From positions 1 through 22,899 of the IMG/VR virus record IMGVR_UViG_3300036931_000188: a stretch of 22,899 nt of DNA, one strand, 5' to 3'. The DNA comes from a virus. The position numbers and the translations under genes were made by a program. Shown piece after piece: positions 21,858 to 22,899 of the stretch; within the stretch, counting starts at the first letter, position 1, and the number at the start of each line of letters is the position of its first letter. The notes beneath the pieces are model-generated. The model worked only from the letters and a program-made list of their open reading frames with translations, made no database searches and was not told the origin of the DNA.

Positions 21858-21901
21858 GCCTATCCGTGTTTTTACGACAAGCGTACGGTGTTTTTACGAC
21901 A
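21858..21901 (-). repeat. Tandem 22-bp-spaced end repeats (putative transposase-binding sites, right end)
   Basis: GTGTTTTTACGACA occurs perfectly at 21866-21879 and 21888-21901, start to start 22 bp. Read inward on the minus strand from 21901, both units start TGTCGTAAAAACAC, and the outer copy ends the element with TG/CA. MuA binds adjacent 22-bp sites (R1, R2) at the Mu right end, and TniA/TnsB-type elements also begin TGT. If 21901 is the terminus, the next five bases (CGTTT) would be the target duplication. The true end could lie up to about 21933 if a spacer precedes the first site. Confidence 0.6.
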
Positions 21902-21933
21902 CGTTTTTGGTGAAAATACTACGTATAGGGGCA

Positions 21934-21962
21934 TTGACTTCACTTCAAATTTATTGTATCAT
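21934..21962 (+). promoter_or_regulatory. Sigma70-type promoter for the chromosomal lipoprotein gene
   Basis: TTGACT at 21934-21939 and TATCAT at 21957-21962 are separated by exactly 17 bp. Each differs from the consensus hexamers at one position. A start site near 21969 would give a leader of about 85 nt before the ATG at 22053. The promoter lies just outside the proposed phage end, so insertion would have spared it. Confidence 0.6.
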
Positions 21963-22052
21963 TTGCGCATTACTTTACTCAAGTAAATCCACCGCTCTTA
22001 ATATCATTTCTTCCAATTTCTGTGGAGTTTTCATAGAAAGAAAAAGCGAAAA

Positions 22053-22899
22053 ATGAATTCTATACCAAAATATGTTTTGTGTCTATTTGTAATAATTATC
22101 ATGTTTACCGCTTCAAATTGCAAGAAAAATCCAGTTGAGCCACCCCCGCCTCCTGCAAACGATACCACCAGCCATGCATGGACGTTTACGATTAGTTTTT
22201 TAGGTGATGGTAATGGAAGCGCGTTGTACGACATAAGTATCGTAAATGACACTCTGGCATACGCAGCAGGAGCAGTTTACAAAGAAGACAGCTCTGGGAA
22301 TTGGGGGATCAACCCATATAACCTAGTTAAATATGACGGTATACAATGGAATCTAAAACAGGTCAAAGTGTCATTTTATGGAAATACAATTGTTGTTCCA
22401 TTGCAAGGTGTCAATGCTTTTTCATCAACGCAAATTTGGCTAGCAGGCAGTTTACCAATTTACGGAAGTGATTCGACTTGGCAGATGTATGATTTGAGAA
22501 CAACTCTCAATCCCAACATTGATGTATCTAAAACTTGGGGAGTCAACCCGCAACAGATGTACTTTGTAGGTCTCAGCGGTAGCATTGTTTCCTGTTTCAA
22601 TGGTAATTGGCAAAAGATCACTAGTGGGACGACCTTAAATGTACAGGACATCTACGGTTCTAACAGCACAATATTGGCTGTAGCTTCCAATCCGGGAGAA
22701 AGCCTTGATAAGCAAATACTGCAAATCAATGGCACGACAGTTTCCCAATTGTCCATTAATCCCATACAACAACCATTGAGCAGTGTATGGTTTGTGCCAG
22801 GGCATTACTATGTAGTAGGTCAAGGGATTTATGAGAAGACTTCTTTATCCGATCCGGTTTGGCAGCAAGACAGCATTGACACGGTTGATTTCTTCTCTT
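22053..22899 (+). CDS. Host surface lipoprotein, N-terminal part (Ignavibacteria-type)
   Basis: The frame runs from the ATG at 22053 to the window edge without a stop (282 codons visible). The N-terminus is a lipoprotein signal peptide: a hydrophobic core (YVLCLFVIIIMFTASN) and Cys23 in ASNC, a loose lipobox. It is followed by a Lys-Lys and proline-rich spacer (NPVEPPPPP) and 'DTTSHAWTF'. The rest is repeats of about 40-50 residues containing Trp and 'V.g..g.i......nW..' (LVKYDGIQWNLKQ, GLSGSIVSCFNGNWQKI, SVWFVPGHYYVVGQG), consistent with a beta-propeller. This style is common in surface lipoproteins of Ignavibacteria, sometimes annotated 'glucosyltransferase' without evidence. Codon use and composition differ from the phage genes, supporting a chromosomal origin. 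There is no strong Shine-Dalgarno sequence, only an A/G-rich leader. Confidence 0.75.
   Translation, partial: MNSIPKYVLCLFVIIIMFTASNCKKNPVEPPPPPANDTTSHAWTFTISFLGDGNGSALYDISIVNDTLAYAAGAVYKEDSSGNWGINPYNLVKYDGIQWNLKQVKVSFYGNTIVVPLQGVNAFSSTQIWLAGSLPIYGSDSTWQMYDLRTTLNPNIDVSKTWGVNPQQMYFVGLSGSIVSCFNGNWQKITSGTTLNVQDIYGSNSTILAVASNPGESLDKQILQINGTTVSQLSINPIQQPLSSVWFVPGHYYVVGQGIYEKTSLSDPVWQQDSIDTVDFFS

Larger units (their letters stand above)
1..21901 (+). mobile_element. Mu-like transposable prophage, late region and right end (partial)
   Basis: An unbroken + strand array of head-tail connector, contractile tail, baseplate, fibre and lysis genes. It runs in the order neck, sheath, tube, frameshifted chaperone, tape measure, hub, spike (gpV), gpW, gpJ, gpI, fibre, which is the morphogenetic order of Mu and P2-like myophages. 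The left end, early genes, transposase, terminase, portal and major capsid genes lie outside the window. The right limit is set at 21901 from the tandem 22-bp-spaced repeats and because a chromosomal-type promoter and lipoprotein gene follow. That the array is phage is seen directly from the proteins. That it is a transposable phage is inferred. It could instead be an integrase-type prophage whose attachment site I do not recognise. Confidence 0.75.
21741..22052. other. Gene-free stretch across the prophage right end and chromosomal promoter
   Basis: These 312 nt contain no convincing gene; the short + strand frames here lack ribosome sites and family features. Visible contents are a 10-bp palindrome ATTTGCAAAT (21799-21808), the two 14-bp direct repeats at 21866-21901, and a sigma70-type promoter at 21934-21962. 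After these comes an A-rich leader before the lipoprotein gene. No clear intrinsic terminator follows the last phage gene. Confidence 0.7.

Noticed and set aside
21741-22052. tRNA gene or classical attachment core at the prophage end
   Set aside because: No cloverleaf or tRNA 3' end is visible in this stretch; the tandem-repeat end fits transposition better than site-specific integration.
21801-22056. Two short + strand reading frames crossing the prophage end
   Set aside because: No ribosome site or family features; they read through the repeats and the promoter, so they are chance frames.
1-22899. CRISPR arrays, rRNA, transposase or integrase genes
   Set aside because: None seen on either strand; the only regular direct repeat is the two-copy 22-bp-period element at 21858-21901.

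Overview
The window holds the late (structural and lysis) half of a contractile-tailed, Mu-like prophage, followed by what looks like its right end and the 5' part of a bacterial chromosomal gene. All recognisable genes are on the + strand and tightly packed. The host is probably an Ignavibacteria-type member of the Bacteroidota/Chlorobiota group. The last, incomplete gene is a lipoprotein with a Cys at residue 23, a proline run and the 'DTTSH' plus Trp-rich repeat style that I associate with abundant surface proteins of that group. This is recall of family style, not a database result.

Layout. 1-465: end of a head-associated protein with an HExxH metallopeptidase signature. 467-2661: head-tail connector and neck/tail-completion genes, joined by TAATG or ATGA stop-start overlaps. 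2670-6030: small protein, tail sheath, tail tube and tail-assembly chaperone. The tube gene is bracketed by two strong RNA hairpins, and the chaperone carries a -1 frameshift site (T7 at 5794-5800) giving 283-aa and about 355-aa products. 6047-8278: tape measure. 8278-14048: baseplate, namely CIS-tube-like protein, LysM-like protein, gpD-type hub, gpV/gp45-type spike, unknown 108-aa protein, gp25/gpW wedge, gpJ and gpI/gp48-like. 14060-15424: tail fibre with the tail-fibre repeat. 15451-19586: an AT-richer accessory stretch with a coiled-coil membrane protein, a beta-propeller-like protein, a multi-pass membrane protein, a three-repeat virion-type protein and a beta-solenoid-like protein. 19612-20955: lysis genes (signal-anchored lytic transglycosylase and a membrane-anchored spanin-like protein). 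20973-21740: FN3-like/beta-sandwich protein, the last phage gene.

Right end. In the 312-nt gene-free stretch 21741-22052 there is a perfect 14-bp direct repeat at 21866-21879 and 21888-21901. The copies are exactly 22 bp apart; read inward from 21901 each begins TGTCGT. Tandem 22-bp transposase sites just inside a TG...CA terminus are the arrangement of the Mu right end. I therefore propose that 21901 (or at most a few tens of bases beyond) is the right end of a transposable prophage. A good sigma70-type promoter (TTGACT, 17 bp, TATCAT; 21934-21962) follows at once and would serve the chromosomal lipoprotein gene.

The Mu-like affiliation rests on gene order, the chaperone frameshift and the end structure. 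No transposase gene is inside the window, so it remains an inference.
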